A stretch of DNA of 64,000 bases from Candidatus Kuenenia hertensis (GCA_021646465.1 SOET01000025.1:1-64000); one strand, 5' to 3'; positions 47,017 through 57,828 are shown, counted from the first letter of the stretch. Numbers and translations are program-made. The notes: generated by a model from the letters alone, not told the origin.

Positions 47017-49860
47017 ATGTTCCAATATCCACCGGTAGATTGCCTGAAATCTTCGTCTGAAATCCGGCAGTGGTACGAAGAGAAGTATTATTCCCTTTCC
47101 CTTGCGGGTCTTTGGTTAAAAGGGGGTGAGCCAAATACTATGCCCCCAGCCATGTTCGCGGTATCGGAAGTGAGATTCCTGATCTGCCGTCTCTCAACCT
47201 ACCGCGATGTGGCAACGTCTATCTCCCATGCCTTGGTAGCACAAATTGCGCAGGAAGTGGAAGGCGTCTTTACCGACTTTGCCTTTCTGCCTCCTCCCAG
47301 AGGTCTGCAAATAATGGCCGACGCAAAAATCCCTCTCTGGGTGGGAACTACCACAAAGGAACCTCCATGTGCGTTTGACGTCATCGGCATTAGCAATTCA
47401 TTTGTCCTGGAAATGCTTAATTTACCAAAATTATTACTTTTTTCCGGCATTCCCCTTTGTAAAAGTGAACGGATGAAACAAAACGCTATTCCCCTCGTTG
47501 TTCTCGGAGGCGCCAATGCCGCTGTTGCCCAGGTATTACATGGGGTCGTGAATGATGAAGGAAATGATAATCATTGTGGACTTGTTGATGCGGTATTTAT
47601 CGGCGAGGGAGAGTACGCCATAAGGCAATTTCTTGAAATTGTAAAGAAAGGAAAGGCGCTCGGTTGGGAAAAGGGAAAAATTTTGAGGGAATGCCACGGT
47701 AAAGTGGACGGGTTTTACGAACCGGATAAATATGCGCGCAAGTATAAGACAATCGTGCAAAACAATCACTCATCGCAGGAATTATCAGAAATTACTCCAA
47801 AGGAACATTACGTGGCGTATCCGGTAAAGAGCGCAATAGTATATGACCTTAATCAGGCGCGGACTCTGGAATCAGGCCCTATATGGTACGAAATGGAAAA
47901 TTTGGGCAGCAGCAGCATACAAATCAGTCATGGATGCCCGTGCTTCTGTTCGTTTTGTGCGGAGAGCTGGGAGAGAAAACCGTACAGGGAAAGGTCGCTG
48001 GCAAAATTAGCAGATTGTATGAAAAAGGCGAAGGCGCTTCAGGGACTCGATACCATAAATCTCATGAGCTTTAATTTCAATACACACGCAGAACTCTATC
48101 CTATAATTTTGTCATTTTACCGGGAAATGGACCATGTAAACCTGAAAAGCCAGCGATTCGACTTGCTCTCTACGGATAAATTTCTTGCTGAAGTGCAGAA
48201 AATTATTGGCAAGACTACCGTAAGCTGCGGTATGGAAGGCATCAGCGAACGACTGCGTCGTTATCTGCACAAAAATCTCACAGAAGATCAAATATATACC
48301 GCCTGTGAATATTTATTTGAAAACGGGATGAGGGAACTCAAGATATTTTTGATTTACACAGGACTGGAAACTGAAGAAGATATCGAGGAATTCAGCAGGT
48401 TTGTAAAAAGCCTGGCAGATTTAAAAAACCTCTCTCATTGCAAAACCCGGATTATTTTCAGCCTGACACGTTTGTACTATCCTCCCCACACGCCTTTGCA
48501 ATTTCACCTCTGCCAAACGGCGCTGGAAGAAAATAAAAAGATATTTGTCACCATAGAAAATATATGCAAAACCAATGCTATGGAATTCCGCGAAAGCGCC
48601 TCTCACGAAGATACATGGCTGATGCAACTTCTGGCAATGGGAGACCGGAGATTAACGCCTGCTCTTATTCGTTCGTCAATTGCCGATGATTTTGTTTATT
48701 ATACTACGGTACCAAAACAAGTAAAAAAGAACTGGAACATGTATTTAACGGAAATGGGATTATCAGAGAGTGACTTTTTCCGGAAAAAGAGTGAAAACCA
48801 GATACTTCCCTGGGATGAAATTGATACAGGCATTACAAAACACTTCTTATGGAATGAATACGAGCGTTCAATTCATTTTACGGAACAGGATTACTGCTTA
48901 GGCCGTGAAGGCATTGAAGCGAAATGCCTTGGTTGTGGCGCATGCCCTAACGCGAACCACATAAAAGCACTGACGCATCATAAGACAAGCTCTCCTTTTT
49001 TTATTGACGAAATAACACAGATCGCGAACAGCAAAAAAAGCACGCTTACATTGCGGATTGTAGTTAAAATCGAACACACCATGCGTTTAGTTCCAAAACG
49101 GTTTATCGGCATCTGCCTTGCACGTTCCCTCATGATGGCGCTGCCGGATATTACCCCATATTATCACTCCTTATCCGGCCATGTAAAAGAGTTCATGCAT
49201 GAAACTCCAGCGGCAGATTTTGTTTATGGCATAAATGTCTATCATCTTTCTTTCATCTCTAATACCATTGCAAAAGAATTATTACAAAAGGAAGCATTGG
49301 CCCAAAAGATTGAGAACATACAAAAATTTTGTTCAGGTTTTATAATTCAGGAATTTATACCGGAACCAACATTCGAATTAAACGTAAAATTCATCCTTTA
49401 CAAAATTCAATTTCCACCGGACATTTCGAAAACCCACATTGAACAAAGATTAGGAAAGTATCTTCACGATATCTACGTAAAACATACCTTATTGAAAAAA
49501 GATGGCTGCACTCTATTTAAGGTAGATGCAAAGAGCAGAAAAAAATCATCCGTAATGCTCGCCCAAATAAACAAAACTGACTCTGTAAATACTACGAAAA
49601 CAGGATTCCATCTCATCATGATCGTAACAGACCGCTTTGACTTCAAATCGTTTCTTGAGGAATGTTATGGCTTTGAAAGAAGGAGAGAGTTTGTTCGAAC
49701 ACAAATAGAGGCATTGGGATATTATGGCAAAAAAACTACTCAAAAAAATGGCAAAAAATGTATTCACTGCAACAATCATATTGACGAAATGTTTATCGCC
49801 GGTAAGGTTCTGAAGGACAATACCTGCCTTGTTTGTAGTATAGACTCTGATAAAATATAA
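47017..49860 (+). CDS. radical SAM protein with N-terminal B12-binding-like and C-terminal DUF2344-like parts
   Basis: The 947-residue enzyme has a B12-binding-like N-terminal region (LICRLSTYRDVATSISH, VFIGEGEYAIRQFL) and a radical SAM core from about 295. The cluster motif CPCFCSFC (about 307-314) provides CxxxCxxC with one additional Cys. A CLGCGACPN site lies near 645. The C-terminal part (KIEHTMRLVPKRFIGI) resembles DUF2344. It ends in CIHCNNH...CLVC, a possible zinc ribbon. The substrate is unknown; tRNA or cofactor modification is plausible. It stands alone. Confidence 0.85.
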   Translation: MFQYPPVDCLKSSSEIRQWYEEKYYSLSLAGLWLKGGEPNTMPPAMFAVSEVRFLICRLSTYRDVATSISHALVAQIAQEVEGVFTDFAFLPPPRGLQIMADAKIPLWVGTTTKEPPCAFDVIGISNSFVLEMLNLPKLLLFSGIPLCKSERMKQNAIPLVVLGGANAAVAQVLHGVVNDEGNDNHCGLVDAVFIGEGEYAIRQFLEIVKKGKALGWEKGKILRECHGKVDGFYEPDKYARKYKTIVQNNHSSQELSEITPKEHYVAYPVKSAIVYDLNQARTLESGPIWYEMENLGSSSIQISHGCPCFCSFCAESWERKPYRERSLAKLADCMKKAKALQGLDTINLMSFNFNTHAELYPIILSFYREMDHVNLKSQRFDLLSTDKFLAEVQKIIGKTTVSCGMEGISERLRRYLHKNLTEDQIYTACEYLFENGMRELKIFLIYTGLETEEDIEEFSRFVKSLADLKNLSHCKTRIIFSLTRLYYPPHTPLQFHLCQTALEENKKIFVTIENICKTNAMEFRESASHEDTWLMQLLAMGDRRLTPALIRSSIADDFVYYTTVPKQVKKNWNMYLTEMGLSESDFFRKKSENQILPWDEIDTGITKHFLWNEYERSIHFTEQDYCLGREGIEAKCLGCGACPNANHIKALTHHKTSSPFFIDEITQIANSKKSTLTLRIVVKIEHTMRLVPKRFIGICLARSLMMALPDITPYYHSLSGHVKEFMHETPAADFVYGINVYHLSFISNTIAKELLQKEALAQKIENIQKFCSGFIIQEFIPEPTFELNVKFILYKIQFPPDISKTHIEQRLGKYLHDIYVKHTLLKKDGCTLFKVDAKSRKKSSVMLAQINKTDSVNTTKTGFHLIMIVTDRFDFKSFLEECYGFERRREFVRTQIEALGYYGKKTTQKNGKKCIHCNNHIDEMFIAGKVLKDNTCLVCSIDSDKI

Positions 49861-49953
49861 CTATAAAATCCTTAAAATTCTTGCAGAATTTATGGTATTA
49901 TATGTGACGCCAGCATATGAGGATTGTATAGTCAAACAAATCCTTTCCTTAAA

Positions 49954-51339
49954 ATGAATTTTCTCGATAACCTTTTTCTTTCTTTTCCTATGAAACATTA
50001 CGAAGAAAAACCAAAAGAAGAATTGATAAACGAGTTAAAGTCTGCTGCAGGTAAACCTACCGTAAAAAATTGTTATGAAACAGCTATTTCTGTTACGGGA
50101 AATATTTTTTACGAATGGGATATGGTTTCGGATGAAGTTGTCTACGATGGGAACCTGGAAAAAATAATCGGTTTTTCCGCGGATGAAATGGCAGGCAGTA
50201 TGAAACGTTGGATTGCTTTGATTCATCATGATGATGTGAAATGTTTTAATGAAATAATAAAAACGAATATAGCAACGAAAGAACCCGTGCAACTGAAATA
50301 TCGTATCCGTAAAAAGAGCGGAGGCTATATGCAGGTACATGACAATATCAGATTTTTTTCGGATACTCATGATAATCATGTAAGGATGGTTGGTTTTGTT
50401 AATGACGTCTCCGTGTTTAAAGATCAACAAGCGGGTAATCTTAATTTTTTGAAGAAAACACTTATGGAGTTTACCCATGAGATTAATAATTCTGTCGGGG
50501 TTGTTTTCATTTGTGTAAAAGAAGTTAAAAGGCTTTTTACTCAATTATTAAGAGCAAATACGAGTACCGATACAAGATTCGATACTATCAATGACAAACT
50601 TCAGGCGCTAAGAAAGTTGGTTGATGAAAATAGCCTCTATAGTGATAAATGGATAGGGGACAAACCGGATGTTATTGACGAATTGTACATCAGCTTTGAA
50701 GAGCTACGGAAAACGATTGATGGTGTAAGCAGAAAAGGGACAAATATACTGGACTACCTGGAAGATACAATGAATGTGTCATTGCGGTGTAAGAATCTGA
50801 TTAAAAGTTTGGTTGGTTTCATGAATCAGAGTGAATCCGTAAAAACAAGGTACAAAATCAATAATGTTATAAAAAAGATAATAGAACTTTATGAATATCA
50901 GGCAGGCACTAAGCAAATTGACATATGCTGCACATATGATCCCGCTATTCCCGATATTCTGATGGATGTCAATCAAATAGAATTGGTTATTGCCAATATA
51001 ATTAATAATGCGTTCCAGGCCATAGAAGAATCGCAGAAAAACAAATTCATAACAGAAATGCAAAGGGTGGGAGTAATAACGATAGAAACCCATTTTTTCA
51101 GAGAAAAAAATGTGGTAGAAGTAGTTATAATGGATTCGGGTTCAGGGATTGCAAAAGATTATCTGCCAAAGGTATTTGACCCCTTTTTTAGCAAATTTAA
51201 GAAAAAGACAGGGACAGGTATAGGATTGAGCATTGCATACAAAATAGTACATATGCATAATGGAACTATTGAGGTGGAAAGCATGGTTGGGAAAGGAACA
51301 ACCTTCAGAATAACTTTGCCGTTGGATAATAGTTCATAA
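49954..51339 (+). CDS. PAS-sensor histidine kinase
   Basis: The protein is 461 residues from ATG 49954; a TTG at 49924 and ATG at 49990 are alternatives and none has a good ribosome site. A PAS/PAC domain (about 50-165) contains ISVTGNIFYEWDMVSDEV and VHDNIRFFSDTHD. The histidine region is TLMEFTHEINNSVG. ATPase boxes are NIINNAFQAIEE, DSGSGIAKD and GTGIGLSIAYKIVHMHNG. There is no receiver or membrane segment. Confidence 0.88.
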   Translation: MNFLDNLFLSFPMKHYEEKPKEELINELKSAAGKPTVKNCYETAISVTGNIFYEWDMVSDEVVYDGNLEKIIGFSADEMAGSMKRWIALIHHDDVKCFNEIIKTNIATKEPVQLKYRIRKKSGGYMQVHDNIRFFSDTHDNHVRMVGFVNDVSVFKDQQAGNLNFLKKTLMEFTHEINNSVGVVFICVKEVKRLFTQLLRANTSTDTRFDTINDKLQALRKLVDENSLYSDKWIGDKPDVIDELYISFEELRKTIDGVSRKGTNILDYLEDTMNVSLRCKNLIKSLVGFMNQSESVKTRYKINNVIKKIIELYEYQAGTKQIDICCTYDPAIPDILMDVNQIELVIANIINNAFQAIEESQKNKFITEMQRVGVITIETHFFREKNVVEVVIMDSGSGIAKDYLPKVFDPFFSKFKKKTGTGIGLSIAYKIVHMHNGTIEVESMVGKGTTFRITLPLDNSS

Positions 51340-51410
51340 GTATTGCTGTGTAAAAATTTCTTTAAAGTAATTCTCTCAACAGTGTAGAAATGGGCGAAAA
51401 TAATATGGGC

Positions 51411-51830
51411 TTAAAGAACTATGGGTTCATGTTTGTAGACAATGTGTGACACTTTGGAATGTTCAACATCACTATTGCATTTATTGCACCTTCGGTTATA
51501 AACGTCAAGACTAATAAATTTTTTGTTACAGAGAAGGCAGTGTCGTATCTTAGCGTTCGTGTAAACTTTTTTGATAGTGTGGTATTTTCTTGCAAGGAGT
51601 TTATTTTCCAATGCGTCATTCATGATAATTGAAGAATGAGCAGTTATCTTTTCTCCTTCCGGAATTGCTTCCCATATAAAGCCTCTGCCTGTATGCTTTT
51701 TTTTGTTTAAACAATAACTAATTGTTGCCTTGCTTACCCCGGTAAGTTTTGATGCCTCTGTGACAGAGGAGAATATATTCATTACTACACCGCTTATCGA
51801 ATCAATTTGTTTTACTTTTTTTGTTTCCAT
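51411..51830 (-). CDS. NUMOD1-type DNA-binding protein with zinc finger
   Basis: The protein is 139 residues from ATG 51830; a longer reading to 51923 would overlap the next gene. The DNA-binding helix-turn-helix (VTEASKLTGVSKATISYCLN, ending GRGFIWE) matches the NUMOD1 repeat of homing endonucleases. It is followed by a four-cysteine zinc finger (CLLCNKKF...CNKC). No GIY-YIG or HNH nuclease domain is present, so it is probably a stand-alone regulator or a remnant of a homing enzyme. Confidence 0.6.
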   Translation of the reverse strand: METKKVKQIDSISGVVMNIFSSVTEASKLTGVSKATISYCLNKKKHTGRGFIWEAIPEGEKITAHSSIIMNDALENKLLARKYHTIKKVYTNAKIRHCLLCNKKFISLDVYNRRCNKCNSDVEHSKVSHIVYKHEPIVL

Positions 51831-51900
51831 GGGCGAATTTAGATTGAGAAAAGTTTGTGAAATAAAAGTATTGAAAACAAGGTTATTCTTAACGTAATAA

Positions 51901-52362
51901 TTATTTGTATTTCTTCCAACCACTCCAAAGAGGGACGCCTTTCGTATCCCTGAGCGATAAAACCTCTCCGTCTTTTTTGATTTCCGCTGCGATTATTACC
52001 GGCTTTTCTTCAAAATTGACCCTTGAACCGGTAACTTCAATTTCATCATTCGGTTGAATCTTGGTCTCCTGGTTTTCTATGTACCATGCAGGTCCTGCAT
52101 GAATTGCTATTTCTTCTTTTTCTGAATTTACTATCACGTGGATACCACGGGACATCCCTTTTAAAGGAATTATTGCATCTACATCGATCACTTTGCCAAT
52201 AACAGTTTCTACGGTTTTAGGATTATATTTTTTCCAATATTGCCCATTTACACCCCAACCGCCACCGCCTTTCCATTCAATGCCTTTTTGTGTAAAAGAT
52301 TCCTGAGTAAACAACAAAGTAAGAAAAACGACTATTGCCATGAGAATTGCCAGATTTTTCAT
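51901..52362 (-). CDS. exported OB-fold-like protein
   Basis: The protein is about 153 residues from MKNLAILMAIV at 52362, with 12 nt upstream as an alternative start. A signal peptide ends near 25. The mature part has WKGGGGWGVNGQYWKKYNP, VIGKVIDVD, IHVIVNSEKEEIAIHAGPAWYIE and DEIEVTGSRV, a pattern known from small periplasmic proteins of anaerobes. The core resembles an OB-fold used to bind metals or nucleic acid, but no function is known. Confidence 0.75.
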   Translation of the reverse strand: MKNLAILMAIVVFLTLLFTQESFTQKGIEWKGGGGWGVNGQYWKKYNPKTVETVIGKVIDVDAIIPLKGMSRGIHVIVNSEKEEIAIHAGPAWYIENQETKIQPNDEIEVTGSRVNFEEKPVIIAAEIKKDGEVLSLRDTKGVPLWSGWKKYK

Positions 52363-52461
52363 TTTTACAGCCAATAAAAGAATGAAAAGAGTTATGTTAA
52401 ATGGTTAATGATTCAACCATGTGGCCAAATAAAATTTATAAGAACCTCATGACAGATCGAC

Positions 52462-52707
52462 TTATACCGAAAGCGAAAATCTATAGTAAAGGGGCGAAGC
52501 CTTTTTAATGAAGCATTCGTTTTTAGTGAATTCTTCGACTTCTATGGATTCCCGTGCAAAAGTGCCATGGCACATTTTGCAATGCCATAATTCGTGATTT
52601 TTAAACAGGCTTTTTTGCTTTTGCATTCCCAAATAAATAAAATTTATTCCTTTACAATGGGGACACAAGAATTTGTTTTTTATATTTTTTCCTTTCATAT
52701 GCGTCAT
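52462..52707 (-). CDS. small zinc-ribbon protein
   Basis: The protein is 81 residues from ATG 52707; a 97-residue reading from 52755 is possible. CPHC and CKMC pairs form a zinc ribbon (LCPHCKGINFIYLG, LWHCKMCHGTFA). The ends are charged. No partner is obvious. Transcription factor or translation-linked ribbons often look like this. Confidence 0.6.
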   Translation of the reverse strand: MTHMKGKNIKNKFLCPHCKGINFIYLGMQKQKSLFKNHELWHCKMCHGTFARESIEVEEFTKNECFIKKASPLYYRFSLSV

Positions 52708-52802
52708 TTCGAAAAATATTCTAAAAATAAATTCTATCACCTGAAGCCTCCGCAACTTTTGCTGACAGGAAGGGCAATATATTTATTCTCTTTTTTGGTA
52801 TT

Positions 52803-52923
52803 TATTCAGCGTGTTAATATACACCCCGTCAGCTACGCTGCCACCCCTCTTTTTAGAGGGAAAGATGGGAAGTCCCCTCTATCAAGAGGGGATTTAGGGG
52901 TGTGTTATAAATTACGCTGAATA
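52803..52923. mobile_element. 121-bp MITE-like element
   Basis: The ends are inverted repeats of about 25 bp: TATTCAGCGTG...ACACCCC from 52803 and GGGGTGTGTTATAAATTACG ending in CTGAATA at 52923. Inside are CACCCCTCTTTTTAGAGGG and CCCCTCTATCAAGAGGGG, both hairpins. No gene is encoded; the design is a typical non-autonomous palindromic element. Confidence 0.7.
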
Positions 52924-52955
52924 GATACCTTTTTTGTTTCATTTTTCCAGGTAAC

Positions 52956-53252
52956 TCATTTCAGATTATTTTTCTGCAATATATTAAAAAATGATTCTCG
53001 TTCTTTCGCTGCTACCCAATTAATTGCAAACGTTTCTATATCACCTTCGTACCCGTAGAAAAAATGCCGTAGTAAATCTTCTATATTATCGAATGCGTTA
53101 AAATGGTAATTGGAAAATCGTAAAGTAAAATTCTTCCACGTTTCGGAGTCCTTTTTAACCCACATTCTCCATACATCTACGGGATGATTTAAATCAATAT
53201 TTTTTGTATAGATATCCTTAACTTTCTTATACAGGTAATCCGAAAGGCTCAT
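52956..53252 (-). CDS. small hypothetical protein
   Basis: The 98-residue soluble protein is rich in aromatic residues (WKNFTLRFSNYHFNAFDN, HFFYGYEGDIETFAINWV). No family is recognised and the ribosome site is weak. It lies between a MITE and a long gene-free gap. It is probably real because the frame is well formed and unlike neighbouring shadow frames, but confidence is limited. Confidence 0.5.
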   Translation of the reverse strand: MSLSDYLYKKVKDIYTKNIDLNHPVDVWRMWVKKDSETWKNFTLRFSNYHFNAFDNIEDLLRHFFYGYEGDIETFAINWVAAKERESFFNILQKNNLK

Positions 53253-53672
53253 ATTATCTCTGTGATTATTATGCTATTAACGTTGTACTGTTGCATTCAA
53301 ACGTGAAAAAATTAAGTAACAATGAGATGGTTTTACAATTATTATGCCAAAATGTTTGCAGGGTTATCGGGTGGGATGTAAATCCTTTTTATAGTTAAAT
53401 CTTTATGAAAAAATTTTCTTTATAACGGTAGGAAATGACTGAAATGGTATCTATCGGTGAAAATGTCAGCGCAAGAATTGCAAATGAAGAAAGAGAGTCT
53501 TAACGTATTGAGATATAAGGATTATTAATTTGCAAAAAAATAAAATAATAGACAAAGGGTATCAAATTTCCCTTTTTTTTTACGCAATAATTGCGTAGGA
53601 GAAAGTATGGTTAATTGGTTTTAATTAAATTAACGCTTGCAGGAGCGGAATGGTAATGGTGTTTTTTAAAGG
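53253..53672. other. intergenic stretch without gene
   Basis: There is no gene or RNA. A perfect 17-bp palindrome TACGCAATAATTGCGTA lies at 53581-53597, preceded by a T9 run. Its orientation fits neither strand's terminator well, so it may be a regulator site. Confidence 0.45.
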
Positions 53673-56107
53673 CTAAGTATCCAGAATGTTTCTGATTTTT
53701 GCCAATAAAACATTTGGTGTGACTGGTTTATGAATAAAAGACAGCCCTTCTTCCTGTAGTGTTTTATTGGTGATAATATCGCTCGAATAGCCGCTTAAAA
53801 AGAGCGCTTTAATATCGGATCGCATAGTTTTTATTGTATCATACGCTTCTTTTCCATTTTTATTTGGCATCATTACGTCAAATAACAACATCTTAATAGT
53901 ATCTTTATGTTTTTCAAATTTGGCTACAGCATCTTCACCATCTTTAGCCGTAATTATTTTATATCCCTTCTCTTCGAGAATTTTTTGCAAAACATCCCGT
54001 ACGACATCCTGGTCTTCTGCTATTAACAACGTCTCCGTGCCTTCAAGGGAGACAAGAGATTGTTGCGTTGTTATGTTTTCTTCTTCTTCCTTTGGAATAT
54101 CAGTGAAAGGAAAATAAATTTCAAATCTTGATCCTTTCCCGGTTTCGCTGAAAACGTTAATGTAAGCGTTGTGTTGTTTTACAATTCCATAGACTATTGA
54201 GAGTCCCAAACCCGTTCCTTTTTCTTTTCCCTTGGTAGTGAAAAAGGGTTCAAAAATTTTTTCTTTTATTCCTTCATCTATGCCATGCCCAGTGTCTGAA
54301 ACAGAAACCATTGCGTATTTACCCTGGTTCTGTGTGGGGAATGTAGTGTGATCTGTTTCAACTACCTTAGTCCTTATTGTTATCTGTCCCTCTTTCGTAA
54401 TAGCATCTCTAGCGTTTATTACAAGGTGCAACAATATTTGTTCTATCTGGTTTTTATTTGCATTGATTGTACAAGGTTCATTGGTAAATTCAAATTGAAG
54501 CGTTATACCCTCCGCAATGGCTCGTGCCAGGAGAATTTCTACATTTTTTATAACAGTATTTAAATCCAGCGGTTTTAGTTCTAAAGGATGGTTTTTCCCC
54601 AGAGAATAAAGATTTTTTATAAGAGTAGAAGCCCTTTGTGCGGAGAGTACAATATTATCGAGATATTCCATTAATAAACTATTATCTTTTAACTTCATTT
54701 GTGTTAATTTCGAGTAACTTATTATTGCCATGAGAATATTATTAAAATCGTGGGCAATATTACCGATAAGCCTGCTGATTGTTTCCATCCTCTGGGCAAG
54801 ATAGATTTGCCTTTCAGCTCTTTTATGGTCAGTAATATCTCTCCATACATATCTGCTGCTGGTAATAGTTCCTTTTTCGTTGCATATTGAAGTAGCGTTT
54901 AAACTGACGTCTATAGTCATTCCATTTTTGCATTGTAGTAGTAGTTCGGCATCGTGAACTGCACCTTTTTCTCTAACTGTGGAAAATATTTTTTTTGCAT
55001 CTTCAATGCATTCATGAGGATAAACGTAGAAAACTGATTTTCCGATCAGTTCGTCCTTGTTATAACCGAGTTTGTCAACAGTGGTCTTATTGCATTGGAC
55101 TATTTCTGTTGTATTTGTATCAACCGTAACGTACATGTCCGGTGCGTTTTCATAAAGATCGCTCAGCCTTGATTCTGATAATTTCAGTTTGTTGCCGATA
55201 TTTTCTCTTTCTTCCAGAGCTGCAGTAAGGATAAGAGCGGTAACTGCGATAACCGACAGATAGATCTGTAACAGTAATAATGGATCATTATGAGGTGCTA
55301 TAATAAAAGGCCCGTAACCCTTTGCGGTAAAATAAGTGGCTATTATGCAGGTAAGCATAATAGAAATTGTTGCACCTCTTTTGCCATACTGGAAAACAGA
55401 CCATAAAATTATCGGGATAGTTAAATATTCAAGCCGGTGGAATTGTATATATTTCAGATGATTTTGAAAGGTAAACGTTAAAATTAAAATAAAAAGCAGG
55501 GATGCATAAATAATGGATATTTTTATTAAAGAAATATTCTTACTGAACTCTGATTTTTCTCGTATCCATACTAACATAAAAGGGGCAAGAACTAAGGCTC
55601 CTATCATGTTTCCTGCCCACCAAGTCCACCATAAATAGAAGAAATTTTTCCATTCGGCAAAAGACCACGAGCAAATACTGGCAACGCCAACGGTAGCGCT
55701 TATTGTTGTGGAGGTTATTGCTCCAAAAATAATAAATGTGATAATAAACCGGGCTTTCAGGAAAATGTTATTTGCCCCGATGTATTTACGGATCAGGTAA
55801 GCAGCGATAAAAGCTTCCAGCGTGTTTCCCGCGCCTATGCTCAGTGAACTGAAAAATGATGTGGCAAGAGAAAAACCATGGGTTGCAAACGTTAAGACAT
55901 TACCGTGAGTGCTCCGGCAAAAATACCAATACAGGAAACGTTACCCCATAAAAGAACGGATGCCAAAGCAAAACCTGTCGGGAGCCATATCGGCGAGGCA
56001 TTTGTATAGTCAACGGACATTAGTAGCCCTATTTTGGCGATGATAAAATAGCAAAAGGCAATAAGCGCTATTTTTACAAAAGACAGATGTTTTAATCGGG
56101 AAAACAT
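53673..56107 (-). pseudogene. MASE1-type hybrid histidine kinase broken by a frameshift
   Basis: Two readings belong to one gene. The first (56107-55892) gives the N-terminal MASE1 membrane domain (MFSRLKHLSFVKIALIAFCY, WLPTGFALASVLLW). The second (open from about 55890 to 53673) continues it (GNVLTFATHGFSLA, WWTWWAGNMIGALVLAP). It then has a PAS domain, H-box NIAHDFNNILMAIIS, ATPase NLVINARDAI-type boxes, and a receiver with LLFDVMMPNKNG. One missing G at about 55900 restores the frame. It could be real decay or a sequencing error. Confidence 0.82.
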
Positions 56108-56473
56108 AACGTTTTTAAATTAAAGTATTTATAAGGTTTATGGAAATTGGATTCTATTTACATGCATTTCTCAAATAATTATATATAATATATAATAGCA
56201 ATTGTTAATTGTAAAGAGTTACTGTTTATATGTTTCTTCTTTTAAAAAGTTATTTTGTATAAATGTTTTTTGTTAATAAGGAAAGAAGGGGAGGGAGGGC
56301 TTCCCGTTGCGTTTAAAAATGTGAAAAACATCCACAGAACAACCTGTTTATTCTGTTTTTCAAAAAATAATCTTGTCATGATTTTTTTTTGATAAAACAA
56401 TCATTGAAAGAATATATACCGAACTGAGCTACAGAATTTTGAGGTGGTAAGGAAGAAAATGGTTAGGGAGCTT
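56108..56473. other. intergenic stretch without gene
   Basis: AT-rich and free of recognised genes, RNAs or strong repeats. It separates the sensor kinase from the transporter. Confidence 0.4.
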
Positions 56474-57478
56474 TTAATATACCTCAAGTGAGATAGAGGA
56501 TATTTCAGGGAATCGTTCACGGATTGCCGTTTCCAATTTGTTGATTTCATTGCCGACAACCCTGACGGTTCTTTCTATGGTGTCAACAAGTATGGGCAAA
56601 GGTTCTTCTCCTTCCCGAATGAGTTCAGCATCGGCTTCGACTTGTTTTCTGTCAAACATGATTCCGCCATGAAATTCTATTTCAGCGGTGAGTTTTACCT
56701 GGTTTGGACCAAGGATTTGTGTTTTGAGGCTTATTACTTTTTCCACGGATGGATATACCTCTATGAATTGGCGAAGATCTTTTTCCTTTGCTTCACTTAC
56801 CGCCATGCCGATGAGTAAACGTCCATTTACGAATGCAAGCAATACTGCCATGACTCCCAGAAGCATGCCAATGATAATAGAGGCAATGGCGTCAGGCAAG
56901 GAACTTTGATATAAATGAGAGAGCCACAATCCTGCCAGAGCAATGGCAACGCCAACTACGGCGATGGAATCTTCGAGCAGTACCGCTACTATGGTGGGGT
57001 CATCACCGGACAAAATGGTATCCTTTAGCGAGCGCTTGCCTTGTTTCATTTTCATTTTTTTATATGCGATGACCAGCACACAACCTTCAACAAAAAAGGA
57101 CAAGGTAAGGATTGCAATAGGCAGCCAATATAATTCGGAGAGAAACGCTTCGTGAGGTTTAAAAAGGGAGCTGACGCCATGATACGTGGTTACGCCAAAC
57201 CCGATAAAGAATATGCCCACAGCCGAAATTAAATTCCACAGGTAGCGGGAGGAGCTTTGTCCCCACGGGAATTCACGGCTTGGACCGCTGCGACCATGTT
57301 TAATGCCTACATAAAGTAGGCCCTGATTTGCTGTATCTGCGAATGAGTGAATAGCCTCCGCCATCATTGAAGGACTTCCGCTAATGAGCCATCCGAAAAA
57401 TTTGGCGATTGTAAGAAGCAAGTTTCCGCAAATAGCTGAAAGAACGACTACAATGGAATCATCCTTTGAATGTTGCAC
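56474..57478 (-). CDS. cation diffusion facilitator transporter
   Basis: The 334-residue membrane protein has six helices. The CDF zinc-site helix contains MAEAIHSFADTANQGLL (residues about 38-54) and DSIAVVGVAIALAG around 165-180. The cytoplasmic C-terminal domain ends in EISSISLEVY. It probably exports a divalent metal such as zinc, iron or manganese by proton exchange; the exact metal is not readable. It has no partner genes. Confidence 0.9.
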   Translation of the reverse strand: MQHSKDDSIVVVLSAICGNLLLTIAKFFGWLISGSPSMMAEAIHSFADTANQGLLYVGIKHGRSGPSREFPWGQSSSRYLWNLISAVGIFFIGFGVTTYHGVSSLFKPHEAFLSELYWLPIAILTLSFFVEGCVLVIAYKKMKMKQGKRSLKDTILSGDDPTIVAVLLEDSIAVVGVAIALAGLWLSHLYQSSLPDAIASIIIGMLLGVMAVLLAFVNGRLLIGMAVSEAKEKDLRQFIEVYPSVEKVISLKTQILGPNQVKLTAEIEFHGGIMFDRKQVEADAELIREGEEPLPILVDTIERTVRVVGNEINKLETAIRERFPEISSISLEVY

Positions 57479-57828
57479 GAATGATATTCTCTCTGAACAA
57501 AAAAATTATTATTTTTCCCACCAGTAGTTATAAAAAGTGGCTAACTGAATTAATCAATAGTATATGCAATCAGGTTTGGCTGATTGCCACAAAAGTTCTC
57601 CTTATAAAAGAAGGCCTTCCCTTCTCCGTGAAGGGTTTGTCCTTCCGGCAAGAAGAAAGAAGGGGGCTTCAATTGCAGAATCTTTGACGAAATAATAAAT
57701 ATTGATCATAACATATTTTCCTGCTTTGTACACTATACCTTGAACGTTTTAGTGGAAGTTCAAAACAAAGGACAGATAAGAGATGCGTACCCATCTGCTG
57801 TTATTGCGGGGAGAAACGATGAAGCAAT
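57479..57828. other. intergenic stretch with small hairpins
   Basis: No gene is convincing. The hairpins GAAGGCCTTC and CCCTTCTCCGTGAAGGG near 57610-57640 resemble REP-like palindromes. Confidence 0.4.

Noticed and set aside
53581-53597. Rho-independent terminator
   Set aside because: The T-run lies on the wrong side of the stem for either strand.
57466-57687. 73-codon plus-strand reading before the transporter
   Set aside because: It overlaps the transporter start antisense, contains REP-like hairpins and lacks a ribosome site.
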